Assembly: GCF_031846385.1 (NCBI RefSeq)
Contig: NZ_JAVRHV010000004.1
Location: forward strand, 62,001-126,000
DNA length: 64,000 bases
Origin: Urechidicola vernalis
Lineage (GTDB): Bacteria; Bacteroidota; Bacteroidia; Flavobacteriales; Flavobacteriaceae
Direction of reading: 5' to 3'
The translations under genes and the position numbers were made by a program. The notes under the pieces were generated by a model. It saw nothing but the letters and a program-made list of their open reading frames with translations. It was not told where the DNA came from and made no database searches. Positions 26,099 through 35,271 of this stretch are shown here, piece after piece. Each line of letters opens with the position of its first letter. Position 1 is the first letter of the stretch.

Positions 26099-27133
26099 AT
26101 GAAATTGAAAAAGTCATTTTTCATAGCCTTGCTCTTGAGTGTAATTGCATTAGGTTATTGGGAATACCATTTACGATCACAGGGTTATATTGCTGTGATA
26201 GACGATAACAAAGCTCTTTGGGCAGAGACCTATAAAAAAGTGCAAAAAGCCTCATCTGAAGATGTGGTTTTATTAGGCTCTTCTCGTGTTCATTTTGACA
26301 TTCAAGTAGATACTTGGGAAAAGAGGGCAGGAATAAAACCTATTATGTTGGCTAGTGATGGTACAACACCAACTCCTGTCTTTAAGGATATTGTAAATAA
26401 CACAGACTATAATGGTTTGGTAGTAATTGGAATTGCACCTGGATTATTTTTTACACCGAATTCAAGAGATGTGTTTTTTTGGAATAGGGCGGCGGTTAGA
26501 TTAGAGCATTATTATGAAGGGACTTATGCACAATATTTAAATCATAAAGTTTCGATTCCATTAGAGAATTCATTTGCTTTTTTAAATGGTAATGAAGAGG
26601 ACTGGAATGATGATGTTGATTTAAAAACGATGTTAGAACAAATTAGAATAGGAGAAAGAGCACAAAGTCCTATACCTCCTTTTTACAATTTTGCGAAAGT
26701 AGATTTAGATAGAAATGTTACAATGTTTGAAAAAACAGAAACGGATACTGCATTTGCAAATACTATAATTAAAGTGTGGCATTTTTTAGGAAAAGGAGCA
26801 CCTCCAGCAATTAAGGAACCAGTGATAGAGTTATACAATGAGCTCATTCCTAGGTTCGAAGCAAGAGGTGGAAGAGTCGTTTTTTTAAGAAATCCGTCAA
26901 CGGGTGGAACCAGATTTGGAGAAAATATGGCAATTCCACGTAAAGATTTCTACGATGAATTTTTGAAACAGACAAATAGCAAGGGTTATCACTTTGAGGA
27001 CTATGAGCAATTGAATCAATTCGATTGTCCAGAAGAATCGCATTTGTATACACCTGATGCTAAAACTTTTACTGCTGAGTTGGTAAAAATAATGATGAAT
27101 GATGGATTATTAACAAATACTAAAACCAACTAA
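26099..27133 (+). CDS. SGNH-hydrolase-like membrane-anchored protein, partner of the MBOAT acyltransferase
   Basis: A 344-residue protein with one N-terminal membrane anchor (FFIALLLSVIALGYW) and a periplasmic domain. It shows a block I motif LLGSSRVHFD (candidate nucleophile S61 or S62), a mid-region VVIGIAPGLFF and a late segment PEESHLYTPDAKTF with a possible catalytic His. The layout resembles AlgJ/AlgX/DltD-type partners that act with an MBOAT protein in O-acylation of a surface glycan. It is 2 bases upstream of the MBOAT gene. The glycan substrate is unknown. Confidence 0.72.
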   Translation: MKLKKSFFIALLLSVIALGYWEYHLRSQGYIAVIDDNKALWAETYKKVQKASSEDVVLLGSSRVHFDIQVDTWEKRAGIKPIMLASDGTTPTPVFKDIVNNTDYNGLVVIGIAPGLFFTPNSRDVFFWNRAAVRLEHYYEGTYAQYLNHKVSIPLENSFAFLNGNEEDWNDDVDLKTMLEQIRIGERAQSPIPPFYNFAKVDLDRNVTMFEKTETDTAFANTIIKVWHFLGKGAPPAIKEPVIELYNELIPRFEARGGRVVFLRNPSTGGTRFGENMAIPRKDFYDEFLKQTNSKGYHFEDYEQLNQFDCPEESHLYTPDAKTFTAELVKIMMNDGLLTNTKTN

Positions 27134-27135
27134 TT

Positions 27136-28551
27136 ATGTTATTTAATTCACTCAGTTTTGTTGTGTTTCTTATTTTAGTAATGGCACTATATTATGCACC
27201 ATTATTTAATTGGAAGAACAAAAAGCGCATGCTTTTGTTAGCAAGTTATACGTTCTATGGGTTATGGAATCCACCATTAATTTTATTACTATGGATTTCG
27301 ACAGTAGTAGATTGGACTACCGGTAATAAGTTGGTGAAAGAAGAAAACCAAAGGAAAAGAAAAATGTGGTTACTGTTAAGTATGGCAGTTAACCTTGGCT
27401 TTTTAGGGTTCTTTAAATATGGAGATTTCTTATTAGAGAACTTTGTTTCTTTAATGAATGTTGTTGGTGTTGATTTTCAGGCCCAACCGATGGATATCAT
27501 TTTACCAATGGGTATTTCATTTTATACTTTCCAAACGATGTCTTATACCATAGATATTTACAAAAGGAAGATTCGGCCAGCAAATACATTTTTAGATTTT
27601 GCATTGTATGTTACGTTTTTCCCGCAATTAGTTGCTGGGCCAATTGTAAGAGCAAAAGATTTAATCACGCAATTTTATGAGCCTAAGCGAGCAACTGTAA
27701 ATCAATTTTTATTTGGGTTGTTTTCATTAACATTAGGCTTGTTCTTAAAAGTAGTTCTGGCAGATGCTATGATGGCTTCAACATCTGATGCTGTTTATGA
27801 TTCAAAAGACATACTTCATTTTTGGGATGCTTGGGCAGGTACCTTGGCTTTCTCAGGGCAAATTTTCTTTGACTTTGCAGGATATTCTACCTGTGCAATC
27901 GGAATAGCGTTGATGCTTGGAATTGTATTGCCCGATAACTTTATGTATCCCTATGCCTCTATCGGTTTTTCTGATTTTTGGAAACGATGGCATATTTCAT
28001 TGTCTAGTTGGTTAAGAGATTATTTATACATTCCCTTAGGAGGTAATAGGCATGGAATAACTAGAATGTATGTAGCTTTAATGCTAACTATGTTGCTTGG
28101 AGGACTATGGCACGGTGCAGCATGGACCTTTGTGGTTTGGGGTGCTTTACACGGGATTTATTTAGTGATTGAAAAATTATTAAAATCGTCTATTAAAATA
28201 AAAATCAATGCATTTAATGGAATAATACTAGCCTTGCTAACCTATACCTGTATAAACTTTACTTGGGTGTTTTTTAGAGCCCGAAGTTTTGAAACTGCAG
28301 AGAATGTATTGGCATCGATGTTGTATTTAAACCCGGAAGGAAAGGCAATTATTGGAGGTTTTGATTTGCTAAAAGTTTTCGCGTTAACTGCAATCTTATT
28401 TTTCTGTCATTGGTTTATGAGAAATACAAAAGTGGAAACCGTTGCCGGGAAAACACCTACTTGGTTGTTAGGTGTGGTATGGGCAGCAATGTTTGTGTTA
28501 ATTTGTATTGCACAAGGTACAGGAGAACAGTTTATATATTTTCAGTTTTAA
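27136..28551 (+). CDS. MBOAT-family O-acyltransferase (AlgI/DltB-like)
   Basis: A 471-residue inner-membrane protein with about 10-12 transmembrane helices. Family marks include LLLASYTFYGLWNPP, GISFYTFQTMSYTID, FFPQLVAGPIVRA, GFSDFWKRWHISLSSWLRDY and the catalytic-His region GGLWHGAAWTFVVWG. Members move an acyl group (often acetyl) across the membrane to extracellular polysaccharide or teichoic acid. It forms a two-gene unit with the SGNH-like protein and ends before a strong bidirectional terminator. Confidence 0.92.
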   Translation: MLFNSLSFVVFLILVMALYYAPLFNWKNKKRMLLLASYTFYGLWNPPLILLLWISTVVDWTTGNKLVKEENQRKRKMWLLLSMAVNLGFLGFFKYGDFLLENFVSLMNVVGVDFQAQPMDIILPMGISFYTFQTMSYTIDIYKRKIRPANTFLDFALYVTFFPQLVAGPIVRAKDLITQFYEPKRATVNQFLFGLFSLTLGLFLKVVLADAMMASTSDAVYDSKDILHFWDAWAGTLAFSGQIFFDFAGYSTCAIGIALMLGIVLPDNFMYPYASIGFSDFWKRWHISLSSWLRDYLYIPLGGNRHGITRMYVALMLTMLLGGLWHGAAWTFVVWGALHGIYLVIEKLLKSSIKIKINAFNGIILALLTYTCINFTWVFFRARSFETAENVLASMLYLNPEGKAIIGGFDLLKVFALTAILFFCHWFMRNTKVETVAGKTPTWLLGVVWAAMFVLICIAQGTGEQFIYFQF

Positions 28552-28566
28552 TTTATTAATAGTCAC

Positions 28567-28600
28567 AAAAAAACCCGCCATTGGCGGGTTTTTATTTTTT
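28567..28600. terminator. Bidirectional terminator between the MBOAT and OmpA genes
   Basis: AAAAACCCGCC pairs with GGCGGGTTTTT around ATT, with an A-tract and a T-tract (TTTTTATTTTTT) on either side. It serves the convergent genes on both strands. Confidence 0.93.
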
Positions 28601-28611
28601 ATAGATATTCC

Positions 28612-29457
28612 TTATTCAGGCTTTTGCTCTAAAATTTCGAAGAATTCTTCTAATCTTGGTAAGATTACGATTCTAGTTCTTCTGTTTGCAGCTCTACCAG
28701 AAGCAGTATCATTTGTAGCAATTGGCATGTACTCCGATCTACCAGCAGCAGTTAAACGCTTAGGGTCTACGCCATGATCGTTTTGTAAAACTCTAACTAC
28801 AGCAGTAGCACGTTTTGTACTTAAATCCCAGTTGTCTTTAATGTCTTTTCTACTAATTGGCACATCATCAGTATAACCTTCAACCATCACTTCCATTTCT
28901 GGACGTGTAGAAATTACAGTTGCAACTTTTCCTAAGATTTCTTGCGCTCTGTTTGATACAGTAGAACTTCCGCTGTTAAATAATAATTTATCAGCAATGT
29001 TGATGAATACTACTGTTTTTTCAACATCAATAGTAATGTCTTCATCTTGAATTCCATCAGCTAACTCTTTAGTTAAGTGATATTTAATTGCCATGTTAAT
29101 TGAATCTTTTTGAGTCATCGCCTCACGGATTCCATTAATGTATTTATCTTTTTCACTTAATTGACCAATTACTTCTTTCATACTCTCTGTAGATGTTTGA
29201 GTAAGAACAGTTAATCCTTCAACTTGTTTCAATGCAGTTCTTTTGTCTTCTTGTAGGTCTGTTACCTGACTTTCTAAAGTGGCTACCTTGTTAGCATTTA
29301 CATCTTTGTCGATTAAACATTGTTGTAAATTTGCTTTGGTATCCACCAATTCTTGTTTTGTTTTGTCATGATTGTCAGAAAGCTCAGTATATTTCTTTTG
29401 AGATACACATGAAGCCAACAAAACAGACGTTGTTGTTAATAAAATTAATTTTTTCAT
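28612..29457 (-). CDS. OmpA-family peptidoglycan-binding lipoprotein with coiled coil
   Basis: A 281-residue lipoprotein (SVLLASCVSQ, lipid Cys17). Residues about 25-100 are a coiled coil (DKTKQELVDTKANLQQ, QVTDLQEDKRTALKQVEG). Residues about 145-270 are an OmpA C-terminal domain: LLFNSGSSTVSNRAQEIL, EVMVEGYTDDVPI, NWDLSTKRATAVVRVL, LTAAGRSEY and GRAANRRTRI. It presumably links the outer membrane to peptidoglycan. It converges on the MBOAT gene at a shared terminator. Confidence 0.92.
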   Translation of the reverse strand: MKKLILLTTTSVLLASCVSQKKYTELSDNHDKTKQELVDTKANLQQCLIDKDVNANKVATLESQVTDLQEDKRTALKQVEGLTVLTQTSTESMKEVIGQLSEKDKYINGIREAMTQKDSINMAIKYHLTKELADGIQDEDITIDVEKTVVFINIADKLLFNSGSSTVSNRAQEILGKVATVISTRPEMEVMVEGYTDDVPISRKDIKDNWDLSTKRATAVVRVLQNDHGVDPKRLTAAGRSEYMPIATNDTASGRAANRRTRIVILPRLEEFFEILEQKPE

Positions 29458-29479
29458 GTAAAATGTTTTTAGAGTTGCG

Positions 29480-29487
29480 CAAAGTTA
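29480..29487 (-). promoter_or_regulatory. Candidate -7 element for the OmpA lipoprotein gene
   Basis: The minus strand reads TAACTTTG, a TAnnTTTG match, 22 bases upstream of the start codon. Confidence 0.5.
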
Positions 29488-29552
29488 TTAAAAAAGAAAC
29501 GTATAGCATAAGATATTATTATTTTAAAATGATTTTAACAGAGAATTAATAG

Positions 29553-29560
29553 TAATTTTG
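29553..29560 (+). promoter_or_regulatory. Candidate -7 element for apbE
   Basis: TAATTTTG matches TAnnTTTG and ends 24 bases before the apbE start codon. No -33 match at the consensus distance. Confidence 0.42.
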
Positions 29561-29584
29561 ATTTTCGATTAAAAATTAAATAAA

Positions 29585-30583
29585 ATGCAAAAAGGACTCT
29601 TATTCATTATGATACTGTTGATGGTATCTTGTAAGTCGGAGAAAAAGGATTTTAAAAAATTGCAAGGTTCAGCCTTTGGAACAACATATTCAATCACGTA
29701 TCATAATAATATTAATCAAGATTTTAGCAAACAAATAGATAGCATTATTTATGTAATGAATAAATCGCTTTCAACTTATATGCCTAATTCTGATATTTCT
29801 AAAATAAATGACGGAGATGAATCCATTTTAATTGATGCGAATTTTAATGAAGTTTTTGAGAAATCTGATCGTATTTTTAAGCAGACAAATGGATTTTTTG
29901 ACCCGACAGTTGGGCCCTTGGTAAATGCGTGGGGTTTTGGTCCGGAGAAAGCAATAAATAATTTATCTACGGAACAAGTTGATTCATTAATGCAGTTTGT
30001 TGGATTTGATAAGGTAAAAACTGAAAATGGTGCAATTGTAAAAGCAACTCCAGAAATATATTTTGATTTTAACGCCATTGCAAAAGGATTCGGTATTGAT
30101 TTAATAGGACGTTTTTTAGAAAGTAAAGGATGCGAACATTATTTGATTGAATTAGGGGGTGAAATTAGAGCGCGGGGAAGTAATAAAGACGGGAATTATT
30201 GGAAAGTGGCCATTGAAGATCCTAATTCGGATGGTTCCAGAAGTTTTTCTAAAATTACCGTATTAGAAAATCAATCTATGGCTTCTTCGGGTAATTATAG
30301 AAAGTTTAAAATAGACGATAATGGGCGTAAGTTTGTGCATACGATAAATCCTACAACAGGATATGCCGTAGAGAGTGATCTTCTTAGTGCAACAGTCATT
30401 TCAAAATTGGATTGTGCAGATGTAGATGCTTATGCTACTGCTTTTATGGCAATGGGTTTAGAGCAGTCTAAGGTGTTTTTAGAGAAACATTCAGAATTGG
30501 ATGCTCATTTAATTTATACAGATGCTTCTGGTGAAATTAAAACGTTTACCACAAAAAATTTAAGGTTAACATTATTGGACTAA
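29585..30583 (+). CDS. apbE: FAD:protein FMN transferase ApbE
   Basis: A 332-residue lipoprotein (LLMVSCKSEK, lipid Cys16) that attaches FMN covalently to Thr in flavoproteins such as NqrB, NqrC or RnfG in the periplasm. Conserved features: FGTTYSITY, STYMPNSDISKIN, GFFDPTVGPLVNAWGFG, FDFNAIAKGFGID, IELGGEIRARG, SMASSGNYR, HTINPTTGYAV and the metal-binding LDCADVDAYATAFMAMG. Length is normal. It is divergent from the OmpA gene and its end meets the following minus-strand gene within 3 bases. No target flavoprotein gene is adjacent. Confidence 0.95.
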   Translation: MQKGLLFIMILLMVSCKSEKKDFKKLQGSAFGTTYSITYHNNINQDFSKQIDSIIYVMNKSLSTYMPNSDISKINDGDESILIDANFNEVFEKSDRIFKQTNGFFDPTVGPLVNAWGFGPEKAINNLSTEQVDSLMQFVGFDKVKTENGAIVKATPEIYFDFNAIAKGFGIDLIGRFLESKGCEHYLIELGGEIRARGSNKDGNYWKVAIEDPNSDGSRSFSKITVLENQSMASSGNYRKFKIDDNGRKFVHTINPTTGYAVESDLLSATVISKLDCADVDAYATAFMAMGLEQSKVFLEKHSELDAHLIYTDASGEIKTFTTKNLRLTLLD

Positions 30584-30586
30584 TTT

Positions 30587-31048
30587 TTATCTGAATCCAA
30601 GTGCCTTTGTTATTTTAGTTGAAACTGCTTCTGTTAAAAGCATTACTACAATTACGACTATAAATGCTACAATTCCGTGATAAGGACCTTTAAATTGCAC
30701 TTCGTCTCCAAATGCTCTACTTAGGGCTTCTAGAATTACAAATTTAGACCCGAACAAAACAGCCCAAGCAGAAAATATTCTTAGAAATTTGGCCATAAAA
30801 CCTTCCTTCTTTTTAAAGTAGTCGCCAATTTTATGCTCAATTTTTAAGGTAATAACCAATAATACTTGAAGCATTATTGCAGCGAAAAGTGAAATTGTAA
30901 AAGAGTTTATTTGGACCAAATCCCAATACTCATCAAATAGATTTAAAACAGTTAAATCTATTAGAATCGCTGTAAAATAACGCAGATATAAACGTTGCTT
31001 GTTGTTTATGGAACTTACAATGGGAGACTTTTCTTTGCTTTTAGCCAT
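30587..31048 (-). CDS. Small integral membrane protein, unknown function
   Basis: A 153-residue protein with four predicted membrane helices (about 26-42, 48-68, 86-104 and 123-142) and a basic, cytoplasmic N-terminus. Phrases such as YFTAILIDLTVLNLFDEYWD and KGPYHGIVAFIVVIVVMLLTEA have no motif I can tie to a function. It lies 82 bases downstream of the DUF423 gene on the same strand and converges on apbE. Confidence 0.65.
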   Translation of the reverse strand: MAKSKEKSPIVSSINNKQRLYLRYFTAILIDLTVLNLFDEYWDLVQINSFTISLFAAIMLQVLLVITLKIEHKIGDYFKKKEGFMAKFLRIFSAWAVLFGSKFVILEALSRAFGDEVQFKGPYHGIVAFIVVIVVMLLTEAVSTKITKALGFR

Positions 31049-31130
31049 GATTATTAATTTAAAATCAAATATAATTGATTTCTTTTTAAAACTTTAAAAG
31101 CTGAAGATAGAATTAGAAGTGGGACATTTA

Positions 31131-31499
31131 TTAAAAGACACTTAACAATAGAAAGAACCAGCCAGCCACCAATAACAACCCTCCTAACGGTGTAATAGGT
31201 CCTAAAAAACGCAATTTTTTTCCTTTTGAATCAGATAATACAAGTCCGTAAATACTAAATGAAAATAAGATGATTCCTAATGTAAAACACCAATAAATTG
31301 TAGAAGGGATACTACTAAAATTGAAACCGACTACAAATAATACAATAGCATGATACATTTGGTATTTTACACCAACTTCAAAACTATTAAGTTGATCTGT
31401 GGATAATATTTTTTTTAAAGCGTGTGCTCCAAAGGCACCAAAAATTACAGAAAACATTGCAAATAGTGCGCCGGTAAAAATTACAATCTGTGGAGTCAT
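31131..31499 (-). CDS. DUF423 family inner membrane protein
   Basis: A 122-residue protein with four hydrophobic helices. The N-terminal GALFAMFSVIFGAFGAHALKKIL is the recognised DUF423 (YgdD) signature. A His-Tyr rich turn YQMYHAIVLFVVG and GPITPLGGLLLVAGW follow. The function of the family is unknown. It is last in a run of minus-strand genes map, cupin, methyltransferase and DUF423, with gaps of 0 to 9 bases. Confidence 0.88.
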   Translation of the reverse strand: MTPQIVIFTGALFAMFSVIFGAFGAHALKKILSTDQLNSFEVGVKYQMYHAIVLFVVGFNFSSIPSTIYWCFTLGIILFSFSIYGLVLSDSKGKKLRFLGPITPLGGLLLVAGWFFLLLSVF

Positions 31500-31508
31500 T
31501 GTTTTGAT

Positions 31509-32270
31509 TTATTTATATACAACGGGTAAAATTTCACCTTTGTTTAAACGATATTTATGTATTTCTTCTGATTTCAGTTTTTTACTGTAATCAATTTCTT
31601 CAACCTTAAATCCAATACTTCTTAATTTGCCAAAATAATCCCGTCCATAAATTCTAACATGGTCGTATTGTCCAAAGATTTTAGCACGTTCTTTTTTATC
31701 AGTTATAGAATCATCTTCAAAGGTTAATTCGAGAGATAAATCTTGTGGAATTTGTAAAATTGCCATTCCTCCTTTTTTTAACACTCGAAATAGTTCTTGC
31801 ATTGCTTTGGTATCATCAGGAATATGCTCTAGTACATGATTGCAAAAAATGACATCGTAAGAATTATCTTCAAAAGGCAAATCGCAAATATCTGCCTTAA
31901 CATCGGCTAAAGGAGATTCTAAATCGGTAGTAGTGTACTCCAAGTTTTTCATTTTTTTGAATCGCTTATAAAAAGCTTGCTCTGGAGCAAAATGCAAAAC
32001 AGATTTCTTAGAGGTAAAAAAGTCAGTTTCATTTTTTAAATACATCCAAAGTAACCTGTGTCTTTCTAAAGAAAGTGTACTTGGAGATAATACGTTTTCG
32101 CGCTGTGTTTCATATCCATAGGGTAAAAATTTGCGAAAACTTTTACCATCTATAGGGTCTGTATATGTATTTCCTTTTAAATAGAATGCGATAAATGGTC
32201 TAGCAACATAACTTAACTTAATAAGTAAAGGTCTTGGAATCGTATTTAAAATGGTTTTGAAAATTCTCAA
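31509..32270 (-). CDS. Class I SAM-dependent methyltransferase
   Basis: A 253-residue cytosolic protein with a methyltransferase type 11 core. The nucleotide-binding region is LHFAPEQAF, YTTTDLESPLADVKADICD and PFEDNSYDVIFCNHVLEHIPDD, followed by RVLKKGGMAILQIP. The usual glycine-rich motif I (DxGxG) is replaced by HFAPE, seen in a subgroup of such enzymes. The N-terminal part (1-85) is basic with a hydrophobic stretch. Substrate unknown. It is in the map-cupin series. Confidence 0.85.
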   Translation of the reverse strand: MRIFKTILNTIPRPLLIKLSYVARPFIAFYLKGNTYTDPIDGKSFRKFLPYGYETQRENVLSPSTLSLERHRLLWMYLKNETDFFTSKKSVLHFAPEQAFYKRFKKMKNLEYTTTDLESPLADVKADICDLPFEDNSYDVIFCNHVLEHIPDDTKAMQELFRVLKKGGMAILQIPQDLSLELTFEDDSITDKKERAKIFGQYDHVRIYGRDYFGKLRSIGFKVEEIDYSKKLKSEEIHKYRLNKGEILPVVYK

Positions 32271-32274
32271 CGAA

Positions 32275-32589
32275 CTAAAATTTATAATCCTCTCTTACTG
32301 GAGAAAAAATATCTGTGATCTTACAATCTGTTAAGGCTCTTCCTCCATGCGCTACATTTGAAGGAATTTTAAGAACCATACCAGGTTTGTAGATTTTAGT
32401 AGTTCCATTACAAGTCATTTCAAACTCACCTTCAATAACTTGCGTAGATTGTTCATGAATGTGACTGTGCATAGGTAATTCAGAACCTGCTTTTACCTCC
32501 CAAAATCCAATCGTGTAATTTTCCATGTGTACAAATCTGCCATGGAAACCTTTAACAACCTCAACTTTTTTTAATTCTGAAATTAGCAT
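32275..32589 (-). CDS. Small cupin-domain protein
   Basis: A 104-residue single-domain cupin. Motif 1 is SELPMHSHIHEQSTQVIEGEF, split as HSHIHEQ with the metal-binding His and Glu, and motif 2 is VLKIPSNVAHGGRALTD with the late His. Such proteins bind a metal and act as isomerases, dioxygenases or sensors; the substrate cannot be told. Its ATG follows the map stop codon directly. Confidence 0.87.
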   Translation of the reverse strand: MLISELKKVEVVKGFHGRFVHMENYTIGFWEVKAGSELPMHSHIHEQSTQVIEGEFEMTCNGTTKIYKPGMVLKIPSNVAHGGRALTDCKITDIFSPVREDYKF

Positions 32590-33396
32590 CTATTTTTTTC
32601 TAAACTCGTCTTCTTCGTTACTTTCAATTCCAAGTGCTTCATAAATATAATCGAAAGTAGAAAGTAGTTGTGGCTTACCATCAACAATGGCTACATCGTG
32701 CTCGAAATGAGCGCTCATTTTTTTGTCTAGCGTAGTAATAGTCCACCCATCATTATGATGTTTAATTCTATGTGTTCCTGCGTTAATCATTGGCTCAATG
32801 GCAACAACCATACCTTCTTTAAACTTTTTACCTCTTCCTCGTTTTCCATAATTAGGCATTTCGGGATCTTCATGCATAACTTTTCCAAGCCCGTGGCCAA
32901 CTAACTCCCTAACCACACCATAGTCGTGCGCCTCGCAATAATTTTGGATTGCATATCCAACATCACCGACTCTGTTTCCTGCTTTAAATTCACGAATTCC
33001 TACATACAGACTTTCTTTAGTAATCTGTAAAAGTTTTTTAGTTTCTGGCAACACTTCACCAACTTCAAAGGTGTATGCATGATCTCCATAAAAGCCATTT
33101 TTTAAAGCACCACAATCAATAGAAATTATATCGCCTTCAACTAAAGGGTTTTTATTTGGAAATCCATGAACTACCTGTTCGTTTGGACTCATGCAAAGCG
33201 TGTTCGGAAAATCGTACAAGCCTAAAAAACCAGGTTCAGCGCCATGATCACGAATAAATTCCTCTGCCATTTTATCAAGCTGTAAGGTAGTAGCACCTGG
33301 TTTTACTTCCTTAGCAAGCATCCCTAATGTTTTTGAAACAATTTGAGCACTTTCGCGCATCAATTCAATTTCTTCTCTAGTTTTAATTACAATCAT
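32590..33396 (-). CDS. map: Methionine aminopeptidase type I
   Basis: A 268-residue enzyme that removes the N-terminal Met from new proteins. The start at 33396 (MIVIKTREEIELMRES) matches the family N-terminus and lies just downstream of a -7 element; an upstream ATG at 33426 does not. Metal ligands are in order: SIDCGALKNGFYGDHAYTF (two Asp), GHGLGKVMHEDP (His), AIEPMINAG (Glu) and HFEHDVAI (Glu). It heads the map-cupin-methyltransferase-DUF423 series. Confidence 0.95.
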   Translation of the reverse strand: MIVIKTREEIELMRESAQIVSKTLGMLAKEVKPGATTLQLDKMAEEFIRDHGAEPGFLGLYDFPNTLCMSPNEQVVHGFPNKNPLVEGDIISIDCGALKNGFYGDHAYTFEVGEVLPETKKLLQITKESLYVGIREFKAGNRVGDVGYAIQNYCEAHDYGVVRELVGHGLGKVMHEDPEMPNYGKRGRGKKFKEGMVVAIEPMINAGTHRIKHHNDGWTITTLDKKMSAHFEHDVAIVDGKPQLLSTFDYIYEALGIESNEEDEFRKK

Positions 33397-33413
33397 ATCC
33401 AAAAAAATATCGG

Positions 33414-33421
33414 CAAAGATA
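33414..33421 (-). promoter_or_regulatory. Candidate -7 element for map
   Basis: The minus strand reads TATCTTTG, an exact match to TAnnTTTG, 17 bases before the map start codon. Confidence 0.55.
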
Positions 33422-33480
33422 CTCAAAAAACCTAAGTATCAGCATTGCATAAAATCCAGATTTAAATGAATAACACGAAC

Positions 33481-34995
33481 TTAAACAAGAGCGTTTCTTG
33501 TCATTGTCTTAGGTTGCTCAACACCAATTAATTTTAATATAGTCGGTGCCATATCTCCTAATACACCGTCTTTAATTTCTTTTAAATCTTTGTCTATTAA
33601 AATAACTGGTACCGGATTGGTTGTATGGGCTGTATGCGGTGATCCATCTGGATTTATCATGGTTTCACAGTTTCCATGATCTGCTATTAATAATGTAGTA
33701 TAGCCATTTTCTAATCCGGTTTCTATAACATCTTTAGCACAGTGGTCTACTGCTTCGCAGGCCTTAATTGCCGCTTCCATATCACCTGTATGACCGACCA
33801 TATCACCATTTGCAAAATTGAGACATACAAAATCAACATCCCCTTTTTCGAGTTCAGGAACTAAGGCATCACGCAATTCATATGCACTCATCTCAGGTTT
33901 TAAATCGTAAGTTGCTACTTTAGGTGAGTTTCTTAAAATTCTAGATTCTCCTTCAAAAGGTTCTTCTTGTCCACCAGAAAAGAAAAATGTAACGTGGGGA
34001 TATTTTTCAGTTTCAGCAATTCTAATTTGAGTTTTTCCATTTTTTGAAAGTACTTCACCCAAAGTTTCAGTTAAATTGTCTTTATTAAAAATTACATTAA
34101 TGCCTTTGAAAGACTCATCGTAATTTGTCATGGTAACATAGTGCAATTTTAACTTGTGTGTGTTGTATTCATGAAAATCGTTCTGATTTAACATGTTTGT
34201 TAGCTCACGACCTCTATCTGTTCTAAAATTAAAGAAAATAACTACATCATCTTCCTTAATAGTTGCAATAGGAGAATTGTTTTCTTTTAATATAATTGGC
34301 TTTATAAATTCATCAGTAATACCATTGTCATAGTTTTCTTGAATTGAAGTGGCCGCATCTTCTGAAGAAGTTCCAATTCCATTTACAATTGCATCGTATG
34401 CTAGTTTAACACGCTCCCAACGATTGTCTCTGTCCATGGCATAATATCTACCGGTAACAGAAGCCAATTTTGTGTTTGTATTTGTAATGTGATTTTCTAA
34501 ATCTTCAACAAAGCCTTTCCCAGATTTAGGGTCTACATCTCTACCATCAGTAAATGCATGAACAAATGAATTTTGAACGCCAGCATTGTTCGCTGCATCA
34601 ATAAGTCCTTTTATATGATTTACATGTGAATGTACACCACCATTACTTAGCAATCCTAAAAAGTGTACATTTTTATTGTTAGACTTTGCATATTCAAAAG
34701 CATCAATCAGTACTTGCTCCTTTTTCAATGTATGCTGTTCAATAGCCAAGTTAATTTTTGCTAAATCTTGGTACACAATTCTTCCGGCACCAAGGTTCAT
34801 ATGACCAACTTCACTGTTCCCCATTTGCCCTTCTGGTAAACCTACATGGAGTCCATCAGTTCTTAAAGACGCGTTGGCATAGGTGTTATATAAATTGTCT
34901 ATATATGGAGTTTGAGCGTTGTCTATTGCTGATACTTTTGGATCTGGCGAAGTCCCCCATCCGTCTAATATCATTAAAATTACTTTTTTGTTCAT
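33481..34995 (-). CDS. gpmI: 2,3-bisphosphoglycerate-independent phosphoglycerate mutase
   Basis: A 504-residue glycolytic enzyme of the alkaline-phosphatase superfamily that interconverts 3- and 2-phosphoglycerate using two manganese ions. Metal ligands include D11 in LMILDGWG, the catalytic S61 in GQMGNSEVGHMNLG, FTDGRDVDPKSG, RYYAMDRDNRWER, CLNFANGDMVGHTGD, LLIADHGNCE and HTAHTTNPVPVI. Length is normal. It has its own promoter and ends 84 bases upstream of the map start. Confidence 0.96.
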   Translation of the reverse strand: MNKKVILMILDGWGTSPDPKVSAIDNAQTPYIDNLYNTYANASLRTDGLHVGLPEGQMGNSEVGHMNLGAGRIVYQDLAKINLAIEQHTLKKEQVLIDAFEYAKSNNKNVHFLGLLSNGGVHSHVNHIKGLIDAANNAGVQNSFVHAFTDGRDVDPKSGKGFVEDLENHITNTNTKLASVTGRYYAMDRDNRWERVKLAYDAIVNGIGTSSEDAATSIQENYDNGITDEFIKPIILKENNSPIATIKEDDVVIFFNFRTDRGRELTNMLNQNDFHEYNTHKLKLHYVTMTNYDESFKGINVIFNKDNLTETLGEVLSKNGKTQIRIAETEKYPHVTFFFSGGQEEPFEGESRILRNSPKVATYDLKPEMSAYELRDALVPELEKGDVDFVCLNFANGDMVGHTGDMEAAIKACEAVDHCAKDVIETGLENGYTTLLIADHGNCETMINPDGSPHTAHTTNPVPVILIDKDLKEIKDGVLGDMAPTILKLIGVEQPKTMTRNALV

Positions 34996-35024
34996 AAGTA
35001 CGAATGCCTTTATTATTTGGATTC

Positions 35025-35032
35025 CAAAGATA
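35025..35032 (-). promoter_or_regulatory. Candidate -7 element for gpmI
   Basis: The minus strand reads TATCTTTG, an exact TAnnTTTG match, 29 bases upstream of the gpmI start codon. Confidence 0.52.
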
Positions 35033-35164
35033 CAAAATGCTTGAGCATCGAAAATCTTTTAATAACCTAAAAGGTTTTAGTAGAAACTTTTTATGAATTT
35101 GGTAAATTTTTATTGAAGAGATTAATGAGTTGATTATTTGTTAATCCATTTCTTAAGAGTATTA

Positions 35165-35208
35165 AAATTAACATAACAAAAGTTAATGTTTGTTAAACAA
35201 TGTTAAAC
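35165..35208. promoter_or_regulatory. Cluster of TTAACA/GTTAA half-sites upstream of the ankyrin protein
   Basis: Within 45 bases lie TTAACA, GTTAATG, TGTTAAAC and TGTTAAAC. The 35193-35207 stretch TTAAACAATGTTAAA closely resembles the inverted repeat near 20279-20293. It ends about 65 bases before the ankyrin gene. A binding site is possible but unproven. Confidence 0.28.
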
Positions 35209-35271
35209 CGTGTAACGAATAAGATAAATGTGTAGTCTATTATATAAACAAACTATCTAAATTTAATTATT

